Source: CAYPFY01 sp964410105
Lineage (GTDB): Bacteria; Bacteroidota; Ignavibacteria; UBA10030; SZUA-254
Reading direction: 5' to 3'
NCBI GenBank assembly: GCA_964410105.1
Contig: CAYPFY010000027.1
Span: 1-42,597 of the forward strand
Length of the DNA: 42,597 nucleotides
Position numbers and translations under genes: made by a program. The notes under the pieces are model-generated. The model searched no databases and was not told the DNA's origin. It saw only the letters and a list, made by a program, of their open reading frames with translations. Below, piece by piece: positions 8,477 to 17,278 of the stretch. Position 1 is the first letter of the stretch. Each line of letters begins with the position of its first letter.

Positions 8477-9916
8477 ATGCTTAAGATTTACAATACGCTG
8501 ACCCGCTCCAAGGAGGACTTCCTTCCTCTCCGGAAGGGTGTGGTGGGAATGTATGTATGCGGGCCCACCGTCTACGGCCATTCCCACCTGGGCCACGCCA
8601 AGAGTTATGTCTCATTCGATGTCGCTATCCGCTACCTTCGCTCGCTCGGCTATAATGTGACGTACGTCCAGAATATCACCGACGTCGGCCATCTCCTGGG
8701 AGATACTGATGAGGGAGAGGACCGGCTTCTCCGTCAGGGCCGTCTGGAAAAGAAGCATCCGATGGAAATCGCAGAAGAGTATACGCGCAGTTACTTCGAC
8801 GATATGGACGCGCTCGGGGTGCTCCGTCCCGACATCTCCCCCCGCGCAACGGGTCATATCACAGAACAGATCGCGCTTGTCCAGGAATTGATCGAAAAGG
8901 GTTATGCATACGAGGCGAACGGGTCGGTTTATTTCGATGTGTCGAGGGACGCCGATTACGGAAAACTTTCCAGAAAAAGCACCGAGGATCTGCAGGCCGG
9001 CACGCGCGTCGAGCTGAAATCGGAAAAACGCCACCCGAACGATTTCGCGCTCTGGAAACGCGCGGAGCCCGAACATATTATGCGCTGGCCCAGCCCCTGG
9101 GGCAAAGGGTTCCCGGGCTGGCACATCGAATGTTCCGCGATGTCAATGAAGTATCTGGGGGACTCGTTCGATATCCACGGCGGGGGAATGGATAACCAGT
9201 TCCCGCACCACGAGTGCGAAATTGCCCAGAGCGAGTGCGCTACCGGTAAACCTTTTGTGAGGTACTGGATCCATAATAATCTCGTGACCGTCGGCGGCCA
9301 GAAGATGAGCAAGTCGCTCGGCAATTTTGTGACTCTTAAGGATTTGTTCATTAAATTTTCGCCCCTGGTGATCCGTTTTTTCATTCTCCAGAGCCACTAC
9401 CGGAGCACGCTCGATTTCACCGATGAAGCGCTGGACGGCGCCGCAAAGGGGCTTGCCAAGGCTCATAACGCGATTCGTAACGTGCGGCTCGAGCTCGACC
9501 GGAGGAAAGGATCCGACGAGAAGGGGTCGGGCACGCTTCCCCTCGCCGACGCACGAAAGTCGATGCTCGACGCGATGGACGACGATTTTAATACACCCAG
9601 GGTAATCGCAGTTCTTTTCGATCTTTTTCGCGATGTGAATAATCTGGGCCCCCCTTCCGTGTCGACGGCAACGCTCGTCGCTCTCGATCAGCTGGTGACT
9701 GAGGTGGCTGGATCTCTGCTCGGGATCCTGCCCCGAAAATTTGACGCTGACTCGTCCATCGATGGGAGCCTGCTCGATCTGATTATTGAGCTCCGGAAGG
9801 AGGTGCGGGAGTTGAAACTCTGGCCGCTCTCGGATAAGATCCGCGATTCTCTTTCTAAAATGGGGGTGACGCTGGAGGATTCTAAAGAAGGGACGACCTG
9901 GCGCCGGTCATCATGA
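8477..9916 (+). CDS. cysS: Cysteinyl-tRNA synthetase
   Basis: CysRS charges tRNA-Cys. The 479-aa class I synthetase has the zinc ligand Cys28 in MYVCGPTVYG, the HIGH-type motif HSHLGH at 35-40, GWHIECSAM near 215-223 with the second zinc Cys, and KMSKS at 276-280. The C-terminal DALR-like helical region begins near 320 with DDDFNTP. The start ATG 8477 lies 2 bases after the peptidase stop with GAGG overlapping it, so the genes are probably co-transcribed. Its 3' end overlaps the convergent cyclase gene by 6 bases. Confidence 0.97.
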   Translation: MLKIYNTLTRSKEDFLPLRKGVVGMYVCGPTVYGHSHLGHAKSYVSFDVAIRYLRSLGYNVTYVQNITDVGHLLGDTDEGEDRLLRQGRLEKKHPMEIAEEYTRSYFDDMDALGVLRPDISPRATGHITEQIALVQELIEKGYAYEANGSVYFDVSRDADYGKLSRKSTEDLQAGTRVELKSEKRHPNDFALWKRAEPEHIMRWPSPWGKGFPGWHIECSAMSMKYLGDSFDIHGGGMDNQFPHHECEIAQSECATGKPFVRYWIHNNLVTVGGQKMSKSLGNFVTLKDLFIKFSPLVIRFFILQSHYRSTLDFTDEALDGAAKGLAKAHNAIRNVRLELDRRKGSDEKGSGTLPLADARKSMLDAMDDDFNTPRVIAVLFDLFRDVNNLGPPSVSTATLVALDQLVTEVAGSLLGILPRKFDADSSIDGSLLDLIIELRKEVRELKLWPLSDKIRDSLSKMGVTLEDSKEGTTWRRSS

Positions 9917-10924
9917 TTTTTTGAGCTCCCACTCGTAGACCTCATAGCCGTCGATCAATCTCCCCGAGGGCTCGAATCCGATTCGATCGTGCAGCGGTTC
10001 GATGGCCGGTTTGGCGACGCAGACGCTGTTTGGTTTTGCGTTTTTTTGCATGTGCCCCGCGATGTCGATGACTCTGTCGCTCAGCTCTTCCAGGGGCAAC
10101 GCCTCGTCAAAGTAGACGAATCCTGAGTTCACCCCTCCCCTCACAGTGAAGTCACGGCGCATCGTTTTTACCTTCCGGTTGAATGCCTCGAGTCCGCGTA
10201 TAACTTCCCGCGCGGCCGTCACCGCCGCATCCACGGTGGTGAAGGCGCTCATGACGCCGTCCGGAGTCCAGGTGGACTTGAGGCAGCCGTGGGAATTCAG
10301 CGTCCTTTCCACAAATCTCTTGTATTCCTTGAAATCATGCTCGATGCTCGCCCGCTCTTCCCCCTGTTTCATGCCGGTCGAATCGACGACGTCCATCGAG
10401 AGGAACGCGACATCGCGCCCCATTTCGTCGAGCTTTCTCTTGGTGTCGGCAAATTCGAGCAGCAGTTGCTCGCGGTCTTTCTTCTTGGCCTTCCGCAGCT
10501 GCTCGAGTTTGTTGTTCAAAGGCCCGAGCACGATGGCGTTCTCCGTCAGGTTCATGTCGGCCTTCCACTGGTCGACCGTCGCCTTGAATCTCAGATACTG
10601 GACTTTGTCCTTGCTCTGCTCCGCCGCCCGCCCGAATGTGCCGCTCAAGAGGAACATCCCGATGACGACGATCCACCTGCTCATGTCTTTTCCCGCGACT
10701 GTGGTCGGGATGTTTTGCTTCACGAAGGTGCTCAGCGCCTCCTCCGCCGCTTTCGCATTTCTGATGTATGTGTAAGAGTCCGCGTCATTGATGTATCGTA
10801 TCACGAGCGGGCTGAGGAAGAGTAACATGATCCCGATCGCAATCCCGCTGAGGATGCGCGAAATGTAGGAAAGGAGCGTGAGGTAATATATGTAGAGGGT
10901 AGGCCCTTTTGCCCCGTTTGCCAT
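9911..10924 (-). CDS. Membrane-anchored class III nucleotidyl cyclase-like protein, altered active site
   Basis: From the chosen ATG 10924 this is 337 aa. A GTG start at 10993 would add 23 residues and run into the deacetylase gene; neither start has a clear ribosome-binding site. Two membrane segments are visible (about residues 12-42 and 80-100), then a Lys/Glu-rich helical linker. The C-terminal domain is class III cyclase-like. FLSMDVVDSTG supplies the first metal Asp, and TPDGVMSAF stands for the usual GDG block with the second Asp. The helix that normally carries Asn and Arg for transition-state binding reads SDRVIDIAGHMQ, with Asp and His in their places. It may be catalytically changed or inactive. 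It converges on cysS. Confidence 0.7.
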   Translation of the reverse strand: MANGAKGPTLYIYYLTLLSYISRILSGIAIGIMLLFLSPLVIRYINDADSYTYIRNAKAAEEALSTFVKQNIPTTVAGKDMSRWIVVIGMFLLSGTFGRAAEQSKDKVQYLRFKATVDQWKADMNLTENAIVLGPLNNKLEQLRKAKKKDREQLLLEFADTKRKLDEMGRDVAFLSMDVVDSTGMKQGEERASIEHDFKEYKRFVERTLNSHGCLKSTWTPDGVMSAFTTVDAAVTAAREVIRGLEAFNRKVKTMRRDFTVRGGVNSGFVYFDEALPLEELSDRVIDIAGHMQKNAKPNSVCVAKPAIEPLHDRIGFEPSGRLIDGYEVYEWELKKS

Positions 10925-10974
10925 CAAGGATTTTGCAGATTCGCTTTCTATTGTACCGAACCCTACCGTGAAAG

Positions 10975-11922
10975 TCAAGGTTTCACGAGGCACCGGAGGT
11001 GCGCATCGACGCTCGCCGAGAGGGCGTTGAGGTCGTATCCCCCCTCAAGCACCGAAAGGATTCTTCCTCCGCAGAGCGCCTCCGCAGCTCCGCGCACCAT
11101 GACGGTCATTTTCGCAAATGTATCCTCGGTGAGTTCAATGTTGGCGAGGGGATCGTCTCTGTGCGCATCGAATCCGGCTGAAATGATGATGAGATCCGGC
11201 CGATAAGTCTCCAGCGCCGGGATGATCTCGTCCTTGAACGCATCAAGGTATTCACGCTCGCCGCTCCCCGCGCTCATCGGGATGTTGAGCGTGGCGCCCT
11301 CCCCCCGGCCTTCTCCCTTCTCCGTCTTGCTCCCGGTGCCCGGATAGTAAGGGTACTGGTGGAGGCTTATATAGAAGACGCTCGGATCTTCGTAGAATAT
11401 GTGCTGGGTCCCGTTCCCGTGGTGGACGTCCCAGTCGATGATGGCGATTTTTCCGGCGCCGTGCTCCTTCTGGGCGTATCGCGCCGCCACGGCGACGTTG
11501 TTGAACAGGCAGAATCCCATGACCTCGCCTTTTTCGGCATGGTGACCCGGCGGCCGGATGGCACAGAAGGCGTTCCGGAGCAATCCCTTCATGACGCCGT
11601 CCGCCCCCGCAAGAACTCCCCCGGCGGCGAGCATGGCCACCCCGTATGACTCCGCACTGGCATGGGTGTCTCCTCCGTCAAGGATTTTTCTCCCGGCCGC
11701 ACACGCCTCACGGACATATTTCAGGTGAGCCGGCGTATGCACGGTAAGTATCCATTCCTCGGCGGCCTCGTCAATCATCGGGTGCTGCAGGTCCTTCCAT
11801 AAGCCCCCGCCGCGAAGTCGCGAGACGATCGCGCGAAGCCGCTCCGGGCGCTCCGGATGCCCCGCGCCCGTGTCGTGATCGAGAAACCTGTCGTGATAAA
11901 TGAACCCTGTCTTCGATGACAT
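10975..11922 (-). CDS. Class II histone deacetylase-like / acetoin utilisation-family deacetylase
   Basis: This is a zinc-dependent amidohydrolase of the arginase/deacetylase fold. Bacterial members act on acetylated polyamines or proteins; the substrate here is unknown. The 315-aa product has HPERPERL near residue 22, the active-site pair IRPPGHHAEKG, the zinc motif DWDVHHGNGT, ISAGFDAHRDDP with another zinc Asp, and LEGGYD near the C-terminus, so all catalytic positions look intact. The start ATG 11922 is preceded by GGAGA. The downstream cyclase-like gene lies on the same strand. Confidence 0.93.
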   Translation of the reverse strand: MSSKTGFIYHDRFLDHDTGAGHPERPERLRAIVSRLRGGGLWKDLQHPMIDEAAEEWILTVHTPAHLKYVREACAAGRKILDGGDTHASAESYGVAMLAAGGVLAGADGVMKGLLRNAFCAIRPPGHHAEKGEVMGFCLFNNVAVAARYAQKEHGAGKIAIIDWDVHHGNGTQHIFYEDPSVFYISLHQYPYYPGTGSKTEKGEGRGEGATLNIPMSAGSGEREYLDAFKDEIIPALETYRPDLIIISAGFDAHRDDPLANIELTEDTFAKMTVMVRGAAEALCGGRILSVLEGGYDLNALSASVDAHLRCLVKP

Positions 11923-11989
11923 CTCTTGTCTCCACGAAATAGTGGCGAACGGGATTTTTGCTTTTCCCGGTCGAGGGGAATTCTACGGA

Positions 11990-12018
11990 TTGATTCTCAG
12001 TGCATGAGTTCCTATATT
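11990..12018 (+). promoter_or_regulatory. Candidate sigma70-like promoter for the gene at 12039
   Basis: TTGATT at 11990-11995 and TATATT at 12013-12018 are 17 bases apart and end 20 bases before the ATG at 12039. It lies in the divergent gap between the deacetylase and this small gene. Spacing and both hexamers are good, but no start site is known. Confidence 0.42.
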
Positions 12019-12038
12019 GAAGCAGGCCTTCCCCATTC

Positions 12039-12452
12039 ATGTCTTCAGCGAACGATCCAGATCGGCCCATCCGAGAAGCATTGCGGGCAATCATCGAAGG
12101 CAAGATCGTGAAGCGCATCAGGCACGATCTCCACCACGAGGGGAGGGATCTTCAGCCTCTCTTTCTCGACGAACTCGCCCGCTGCGGTTATCAGCCAACG
12201 ACCGTCGATAAGGTGAACGTCAATCCGGGCGAGAGAGTGCCGGCTTTCTACCTGACCGACGGCGTTGCCTATTTTGGATGGGTTTTCTGGGAACAGTTCA
12301 CATCCTGGAAGATGCGAAAGCTCTGGGGATCGGTCATTAAGAATCGCCGCGGCGACTGGGATCTCCAGATTCCCACAACGCGCATAACAAAAATTTACGC
12401 GAACGAGTCGCTGAAACTCGAAATGGATATAGACCACCCCCCCGAGTTTTAA
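12039..12452 (+). CDS. Conserved-looking small protein of unknown function
   Basis: I do not recognise this 137-aa protein. It is soluble, with no signal peptide or membrane segment. The N-terminal half is helical and charged (IIEGKIVKRIRHDLHHEG). The second half has a Trp-rich stretch, YFGWVFWEQFTSWKMRKLW (about residues 78-96), followed by short beta-like segments ending in acidic residues. A plausible promoter precedes it. It converges on the DoxX gene with only 6 bases between stops. It uses codons like its chromosomal neighbours, so it is probably a real, lineage-specific gene. Confidence 0.65.
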   Translation: MSSANDPDRPIREALRAIIEGKIVKRIRHDLHHEGRDLQPLFLDELARCGYQPTTVDKVNVNPGERVPAFYLTDGVAYFGWVFWEQFTSWKMRKLWGSVIKNRRGDWDLQIPTTRITKIYANESLKLEMDIDHPPEF

Positions 12453-12458
12453 CCGGCA

Positions 12459-12929
12459 CTACCAGAGTATGCCGCTGGCGTTTGACCGAGCCAGCAGGTA
12501 ATCGATCCCCACCCAGCGCCCGGCACGAGCCAGGAATAATACGGCCGTGCCCGCCAGGAGCAACGCTCCCCAGGGGGAGGAGAAGAAACTCTGGGAAAAC
12601 AGGTTCCCGTTCGCGGCGTGGAAATTGAGCATCATGAACATTCCCACCCCGGCCGAGAAACGCACGAGGAGTCCGAGGAGGAATGATATGGCAAGGGACA
12701 GTTCTCCGGCGACGATGAGTTTGGCCCAGACCCCCGAGTACGGGAGGGCGACATGGGCCAGGTAGATCCGCTGGAGCCCGGCCGAATGCTCGAAGTATTT
12801 TTGCAGGGACTGCATGAGCGGCCCCGAATCGGTGAACCAGCCTTCGTGGTATTTTTCAAGCCCGAGATTTAAGAAAAGACCGCCGATGGCAAGCCGTATG
12901 AGCAGTATCTGTATGTTTGAGAGCTTCAT
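12459..12929 (-). CDS. DoxX-like integral membrane protein
   Basis: This is a 156-aa protein with four predicted membrane helices (about residues 7-25, 62-86, 88-105 and 118-138) in the DoxX/SURF4-like pattern. It opens MKLSNIQILLIRLAIGGLF and has a charged LEKYHEGWF loop after helix 1. Family members include a thiosulfate:quinone oxidoreductase subunit and many of unknown role, so function is open. I chose ATG 12929; the longer in-frame reading to 13379 is antisense to rho and not credible. It is transcribed divergently from rho. Confidence 0.8.
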   Translation of the reverse strand: MKLSNIQILLIRLAIGGLFLNLGLEKYHEGWFTDSGPLMQSLQKYFEHSAGLQRIYLAHVALPYSGVWAKLIVAGELSLAISFLLGLLVRFSAGVGMFMMLNFHAANGNLFSQSFFSSPWGALLLAGTAVLFLARAGRWVGIDYLLARSNASGILW

Positions 12930-12972
12930 GTGAATTTCTGAATTTGACCAAGATAAGGAATTTATACCTGAT

Positions 12973-14085
12973 ATGAACGACAATTTTGTGGGAATGCTGG
13001 AAATCAACGGACGCGCCGGCGGCCATTTGCGCCAGCTTTCGCTGGAAATGGACCGTAATCCGGACGATCCGGCAATTTCTGGATCCGTCATCGGAGGGCT
13101 GAATATACGAAATGCCTGCATGATCGAATGCTCCGTGAGACAACGGGGCCGGCACCGTGAGGCGGGTGATATTAAGTCGATAAACAACCTGCCGCCCGAG
13201 GAGTGGAGGTACGTAGAAGAGTTTTCACGACGCACCGCGGTTGACCCGACCGAACGGATCAGGCTGTCCACCGGACCCCAGGATGTTTCGATGAGAATAG
13301 TCGATCTTCTCTGCCCGGTAGGCAAGGGACAGCGGGCCCTGATCGTCTCGCCTCCCAAGGCCGGGAAGACTATTCTCATGCAGCAGTTCGCCCACGCGAT
13401 CAGCTCGAATCATTCCGAGATCGATCTCATGGTGCTCCTCGTGGATGAACGCCCCGAGGAGGTGACCGATATGCGCCGCTCGATCCGGGGGGAGGTTTTC
13501 GCGAGTTCCAATGACAGCGACCGCCAGAGCCATGTCAGACTGGCACAGCTCGTGCTCGATTACGCGAAGCGTAAGGTCGAAACCGGAAAGGACGTGGTCA
13601 TTCTCCTCGATTCCCTCACCAGGATGGGACGAGCGTTCAATGCCGTCCAGCAGAGCAGCGGCCGGACGATGTCCGGCGGGGTGGATATCCGCGCCCTGGA
13701 GATTCCGAAGAAAATCTTCGGGGCCGCCCGGTGTCTCGAGGGAGGCGGCTCGCTGACGATCATCGCCACAGCCCTGATCGAGACAAATTCCCGGATGGAT
13801 GAACTGATTTTTCAGGAATTCAAGGGGACGGGGAATATGGAGCTCGTCCTCGACCGGGATCTTGCCAACGAGAGGATTTTTCCGGCCATCAATATTCCCG
13901 AATCGGGGACGAGACGGGAAGAGCTTTTGTTCGGACGCGATACCCCGCTCTATCAGTCGCTTCGACGATCTCTTCACCGCCTCAAGCCGAAGGAGGCTAT
14001 GCTCTCAATGCTGAAGGCGACATCGCAGTATCCCAATAACCGGAAACTGCTGGTCCGGCTGTCAGGATCCCGGGACGAAGGATGA
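12973..14085 (+). CDS. rho: Short Rho-like transcription termination factor
   Basis: This is a hexameric RNA helicase/translocase of the Rho family. The 370-aa product has Walker A PPKAGKT at 127-133, Walker B ending in Asp213 (ILLDSLTR), a Q-loop region SGGVDIRALEIPKKIFGAAR, IIATALIETNSRMDE and the R-loop EFKGTGNMEL, so the motor looks intact. It is shorter than usual Rho (about 420 aa or more). It lacks the N-terminal Rho_N helical domain, and the cold-shock RNA-binding domain opens MLEINGRAGGHLR, where other Rho proteins have an aromatic GFGFLR-like motif. It may bind RNA differently or be a second Rho. It heads a run of overlapping genes; its stop overlaps the next start (ATGA). Confidence 0.88.
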   Translation: MNDNFVGMLEINGRAGGHLRQLSLEMDRNPDDPAISGSVIGGLNIRNACMIECSVRQRGRHREAGDIKSINNLPPEEWRYVEEFSRRTAVDPTERIRLSTGPQDVSMRIVDLLCPVGKGQRALIVSPPKAGKTILMQQFAHAISSNHSEIDLMVLLVDERPEEVTDMRRSIRGEVFASSNDSDRQSHVRLAQLVLDYAKRKVETGKDVVILLDSLTRMGRAFNAVQQSSGRTMSGGVDIRALEIPKKIFGAARCLEGGGSLTIIATALIETNSRMDELIFQEFKGTGNMELVLDRDLANERIFPAINIPESGTRREELLFGRDTPLYQSLRRSLHRLKPKEAMLSMLKATSQYPNNRKLLVRLSGSRDEG

Positions 14086-14954
14086 GGGTGAAAACCCCGC
14101 CCGGGTTTCGTCTCGCGAGCACGATCTATAGCCACGGCTGGTGCTCGCTCCCACCTTTTACGGTTGAGAAAAAACTCTCCCTCCGATTTTCCTTCACTCT
14201 TCCCTCCGGAGGCGTCGCACAAACGACAATCTCCCAAAAATCTTCCGAGATCTCTGTCGTTACCGGGTCGGCACAGCCGCTGAGCCCGACAGAGCGTGCT
14301 CTCGTCGGCAAGACTGTCCGGTCATGTCTTCGCCTGGATGAGGATTTTTCGGGGTTTTATGCCGTCGCGGCCCGTCATCCCCGGTTCCGATGGGTCAAAA
14401 AACGGGGCTGCGGCCGGATGCTCCGTTCCCCGTCTGTGTTTGAAGATCTCGTCAAGATGATCTGTACGACGAACTGCTCCTGGGAGCTTACTCAGGCGAT
14501 GGTGAAGAATCTTTGCTCCAAACTGGGGGGCCAGACCTTCCCGCAGCCCGCTGCCATTGCCGACTGTACCGAGAAGTTTTTAAGGAAGGAAATACGATCC
14601 GGGTACCGATCCCCCTATATTTTGGAGCTTGCGCGCCGCGTCGCGACAGGCAGCCTTCAACCGGAGTTATGGCGCTCCAGCACTCTTCCTACCGGCGAAC
14701 TTTTTGAGGAGGTGTCTTCAATCAAGGGGGTCGGGCCCTACGCCGCCGGGAATGTGCTAAAACTTCTGGGCCGCTATGATTATCTGGGGATCGACAGCTG
14801 GTGCCGAAAAAGATTTTCGGAAATTTATAAAAACGGCCGCAAGGTGAGCGACAAGACGATCGAACGATTTTATGAACCCTTCGGCTCCTGGCGGGGGCTG
14901 TTCTTCTGGATGGATCTCACGAAAACCTGGTACGACGAGAAAGTTCCGTTCTGA
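14082..14954 (+). CDS. HhH-GPD superfamily DNA glycosylase
   Basis: This 290-aa base-excision repair glycosylase resembles the AlkA/OGG1-type group. An N-terminal beta-rich domain (about residues 1-95) precedes a helical core starting FEDLVKMICTTNCSW near 123. The hairpin IKGVGPYAAG begins at residue 214. The catalytic Asp238 sits in GIDSWCRKRF, the proper distance downstream. No Lys at the bifunctional OGG1 position and no iron-sulfur cysteine cluster is evident, so it is probably monofunctional; which damaged base it removes cannot be read. It overlaps rho by 4 bases and the next gene by 1 base, so expression is coupled. Confidence 0.85.
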   Translation: MRVKTPPGFRLASTIYSHGWCSLPPFTVEKKLSLRFSFTLPSGGVAQTTISQKSSEISVVTGSAQPLSPTERALVGKTVRSCLRLDEDFSGFYAVAARHPRFRWVKKRGCGRMLRSPSVFEDLVKMICTTNCSWELTQAMVKNLCSKLGGQTFPQPAAIADCTEKFLRKEIRSGYRSPYILELARRVATGSLQPELWRSSTLPTGELFEEVSSIKGVGPYAAGNVLKLLGRYDYLGIDSWCRKRFSEIYKNGRKVSDKTIERFYEPFGSWRGLFFWMDLTKTWYDEKVPF

Positions 14955-16162
14955 TGGCCCGACGATCAAAGGCGATCGATATCTGGCGGCAAATGAAACC
15001 CGACGCCCTGCGACGCCTGGCGCTGGCCGTTTTTCTTATGTTCGGCGTGCTCGGGCCTGTGACGATTCTCATGGAATCCCAAATCAGGATTCCTCCCTGG
15101 TCCTTTATCGTCATCCAGACTGTGGCCGCCGGAGGTATGGCCGCATCGATTATTCTCTTCGCCCGGAAACGATGGTGGATGATTCTCATTATTATTGTGG
15201 TGTGGTCCGGCGTGATGGTGCTCAATTCCGGGGGCCTGAGGTTCGTCTTCACCGAACGCGGGCTGAGGGTGGAGCTCGCAGGGCCCCAGGGGTCCCGCGC
15301 CTCCCTTGCACGGTCGGCCCGCACGCTGAGCCCCGAGGAGCTTGATGCGATGTATACCAGGCGTGGGACCGTTGGCATTCTTGCCATCGGGCTCCTCGCA
15401 TTCGGGTATGCAATGTTTATCAAGACGATTCAGTCCGAAATCTCACACAGGGCGCGACTTGAAACTGAGGTGAATATCGCACGGGATATTCAGCAGTCGT
15501 TGCTGCCCGGTCCAGCGATTTCGATTCCATCGGTGAAAATATCCGGGCTCACCCTCCCTGCGAGCGAGGTCGGAGGGGATTTCTTCGACGTCGTGGAGCT
15601 CCCTGACGGCTCGGTCGCCGCCGCAATCGCCGATGTGACAGGACACGGTGTCGGAGCAGGGATTCTTTCTGCGATGACGAAGAGCGCCCTCAGGTCGCAG
15701 ATTCAGCACGATGCGTCTCCCGTAAAGGTTCTGGAGAATCTGAACCGGACGATTTGCCAGCTCTCGGATGAGAAGACCTTTGTTACTTTTGCGTATTTTT
15801 TGATAAATTCTTCGGACGGAAAAGTGTCGGCCGCAACCGCAGGGCATCCGCCGATTCTTTTTCGTCGGTCCGGGGCGGTTGAAAGAATCCGGACGGCAAG
15901 CCTTGCTCTCGGGCTCCGTCCCGAGGCACGTTTCACGAGCCTTGAGTTTTCACTGAAAAAAGGGGACTCGTTGCTGCTCTATACCGACGGGCTGCTTGAG
16001 GCCGCCAATTCCCGGGGGGAACAGTTCGGCATGGAACGGCTGGAAAAATGTTTTGTTCCCGGGGACCCCGAGGATGTTTGTCTTAGAATCAAAAAGACGG
16101 TGTCAGAGTTCGCCGAGAAATTTGAGGATGACGTGACTATCGTTTGCGGAGTGTTTTCATGA
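14954..16162 (+). CDS. Membrane SpoIIE/RsbU-type PP2C serine phosphatase
   Basis: This 402-aa protein probably dephosphorylates an anti-sigma antagonist or similar partner. Three hydrophobic segments lie at about residues 20-42, 47-70 and 75-92, a loop of about 45 residues follows, and a fourth segment sits near 137-157. After a short linker (EVNIARDIQQSLLP, the usual RsbU-type junction) comes the phosphatase domain with metal motifs ASEVGGDFFD, IADVTGHGVGAG, TAGHPP, LLYTDGLLEA and FEDDVTIV; all metal Asp residues are present. Its ATG overlaps the glycosylase stop by 1 base. No sigma factor or STAS partner is adjacent. Confidence 0.92.
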   Translation: MARRSKAIDIWRQMKPDALRRLALAVFLMFGVLGPVTILMESQIRIPPWSFIVIQTVAAGGMAASIILFARKRWWMILIIIVVWSGVMVLNSGGLRFVFTERGLRVELAGPQGSRASLARSARTLSPEELDAMYTRRGTVGILAIGLLAFGYAMFIKTIQSEISHRARLETEVNIARDIQQSLLPGPAISIPSVKISGLTLPASEVGGDFFDVVELPDGSVAAAIADVTGHGVGAGILSAMTKSALRSQIQHDASPVKVLENLNRTICQLSDEKTFVTFAYFLINSSDGKVSAATAGHPPILFRRSGAVERIRTASLALGLRPEARFTSLEFSLKKGDSLLLYTDGLLEAANSRGEQFGMERLEKCFVPGDPEDVCLRIKKTVSEFAEKFEDDVTIVCGVFS

Positions 16163-16509
16163 GCAGCAAACCGCCTCTGGAGCTCATCGAGAAAGAATTA
16201 GCCATGGCCAGGGAGGCCATAAAGCAGGGGAATGAGGGAAAGGCACGTGTGTGCGCCCGCCGCGCCGCCGGCTGGGCTATCGCATGGTATATCGCTCACC
16301 GGGCTCACCCGGACTGGCCCCAGGATGCCCTCGGTCAGCTTCGCCGATTGAAGGACGAGACGTCTTTTTCAGAGGAAGCTCGCGGGGCCGCAGCCCGGCT
16401 CTCCGCCAAAGTGGCCGAAGATTCACACTACTCGACGGACCCTCTGGACGACGCGGCGATTATCGTGACGGAGATCGCCCGCCTGAGTGATCCGCTTGCC
16501 GATTTCTGA
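16159..16509 (+). CDS. Small helical HEPN-like protein
   Basis: The chosen start ATG 16159 overlaps the phosphatase stop (ATGA), giving 116 aa. The protein is almost all helical. The stretch GKARVCARRAAGWAIAWYIA (about residues 24-43), followed by later helices with YSTDPLDDAAIIVTEI near the end, looks like a HEPN-type four-helix bundle. I see no RxxxxH RNase motif, so it is more likely a nucleotide- or RNA-binding helper than a toxin. Tight coupling to the phosphatase suggests related roles. Domain assignment is by eye and tentative. Confidence 0.6.
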   Translation: MSSKPPLELIEKELAMAREAIKQGNEGKARVCARRAAGWAIAWYIAHRAHPDWPQDALGQLRRLKDETSFSEEARGAAARLSAKVAEDSHYSTDPLDDAAIIVTEIARLSDPLADF

Positions 16510-17278
16510 CTATAAAACTTCGCTCAAGCTGCCCGAGGCGGAAGAGCTGCTCGATCTGGCTTTGTTCAGACCGATCGCTTTTCTGCTTGTAAAAGTCATC
16601 TACCGCCTGCCCGTAACCCCCAATCAGATTACGCTGCTCTCGATGCTTGCCGGATTCGCGGCCGCATGGGGATTTTCCCAGAATCTGCTGGTCGCCGCTG
16701 CGTGCTGGTACTGTGCGAGCAACATACTTGATTGCGCGGACGGCCAGCTGGCCCGCCTTCAGGGCAGCGGCACTCCCGCCGGAAGGGCTCTCGATGGGGC
16801 GGCAGACTATGTTTCATCGGTGGCGATTTTTCTTGGACTCATCGCTGCGGGTAATAATCTGTGGCTGGTCGCCGCGTGCGGGGCGAGCAGCGCTCTCCAT
16901 GCATTTTTGTTCGATCATTACCAGAGCAGGTTTCTTGCAAAGGCCCGAGGACAGAGTGATTTTTTCGACCGGGAAATCGAAAAATTCACCGACGGGCCTG
17001 ATCGGACGCGGGAATCGGATCGTTCCGTCGCATCCAGATTATTGTTGTGGCTTTATGTCAGGTATTCGTCGTTTCAAAAAAAACTGAACCCCCCGGACTT
17101 AAGCAGCGGTATGATGAGGATGTGGAGCTTCCTCGGCCCAACCACTAACCGGAGCCTTCTCATGGCGGCTGCGTTGTTCGGCAATGTTAATCTGTACCTG
17201 TGGGCTGTTCCGACGGTCGGGAATCTATGGCTTCTCTCTTGTCGTGCGATTCAGCATTACAATAGGGGGAAGGATTGA
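16487..17278 (+). CDS. CDP-alcohol phosphatidyltransferase, first of a tandem pair
   Basis: This membrane enzyme transfers a phosphoryl-alcohol from a CDP-linked donor in lipid synthesis. The 263-aa product contains the complete catalytic motif: Asp82, Asp85-Gly86, Ala89-Arg90, Gly99, Asp103 and Asp107, matching DxxDGxxARx8Gx3Dx3D. The N-terminal LPVTPNQITLLSMLAGF segment is the usual first helix, and about six membrane helices follow. A charged loop at about 155-185 is longer than in simple PgsA proteins. The acceptor alcohol (glycerol-phosphate, inositol-phosphate or other) cannot be told. GTG 16487 lies inside the preceding gene by 23 bases. Confidence 0.87.
   Translation: MIRLPISDYKTSLKLPEAEELLDLALFRPIAFLLVKVIYRLPVTPNQITLLSMLAGFAAAWGFSQNLLVAAACWYCASNILDCADGQLARLQGSGTPAGRALDGAADYVSSVAIFLGLIAAGNNLWLVAACGASSALHAFLFDHYQSRFLAKARGQSDFFDREIEKFTDGPDRTRESDRSVASRLLLWLYVRYSSFQKKLNPPDLSSGMMRMWSFLGPTTNRSLLMAAALFGNVNLYLWAVPTVGNLWLLSCRAIQHYNRGKD

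Noticed and set aside
12930..13379. Long minus-strand reading that extends the DoxX gene to 306 aa
   Set aside because: The extension is antisense to rho and has no family features; the DoxX domain starts cleanly at ATG 12929.
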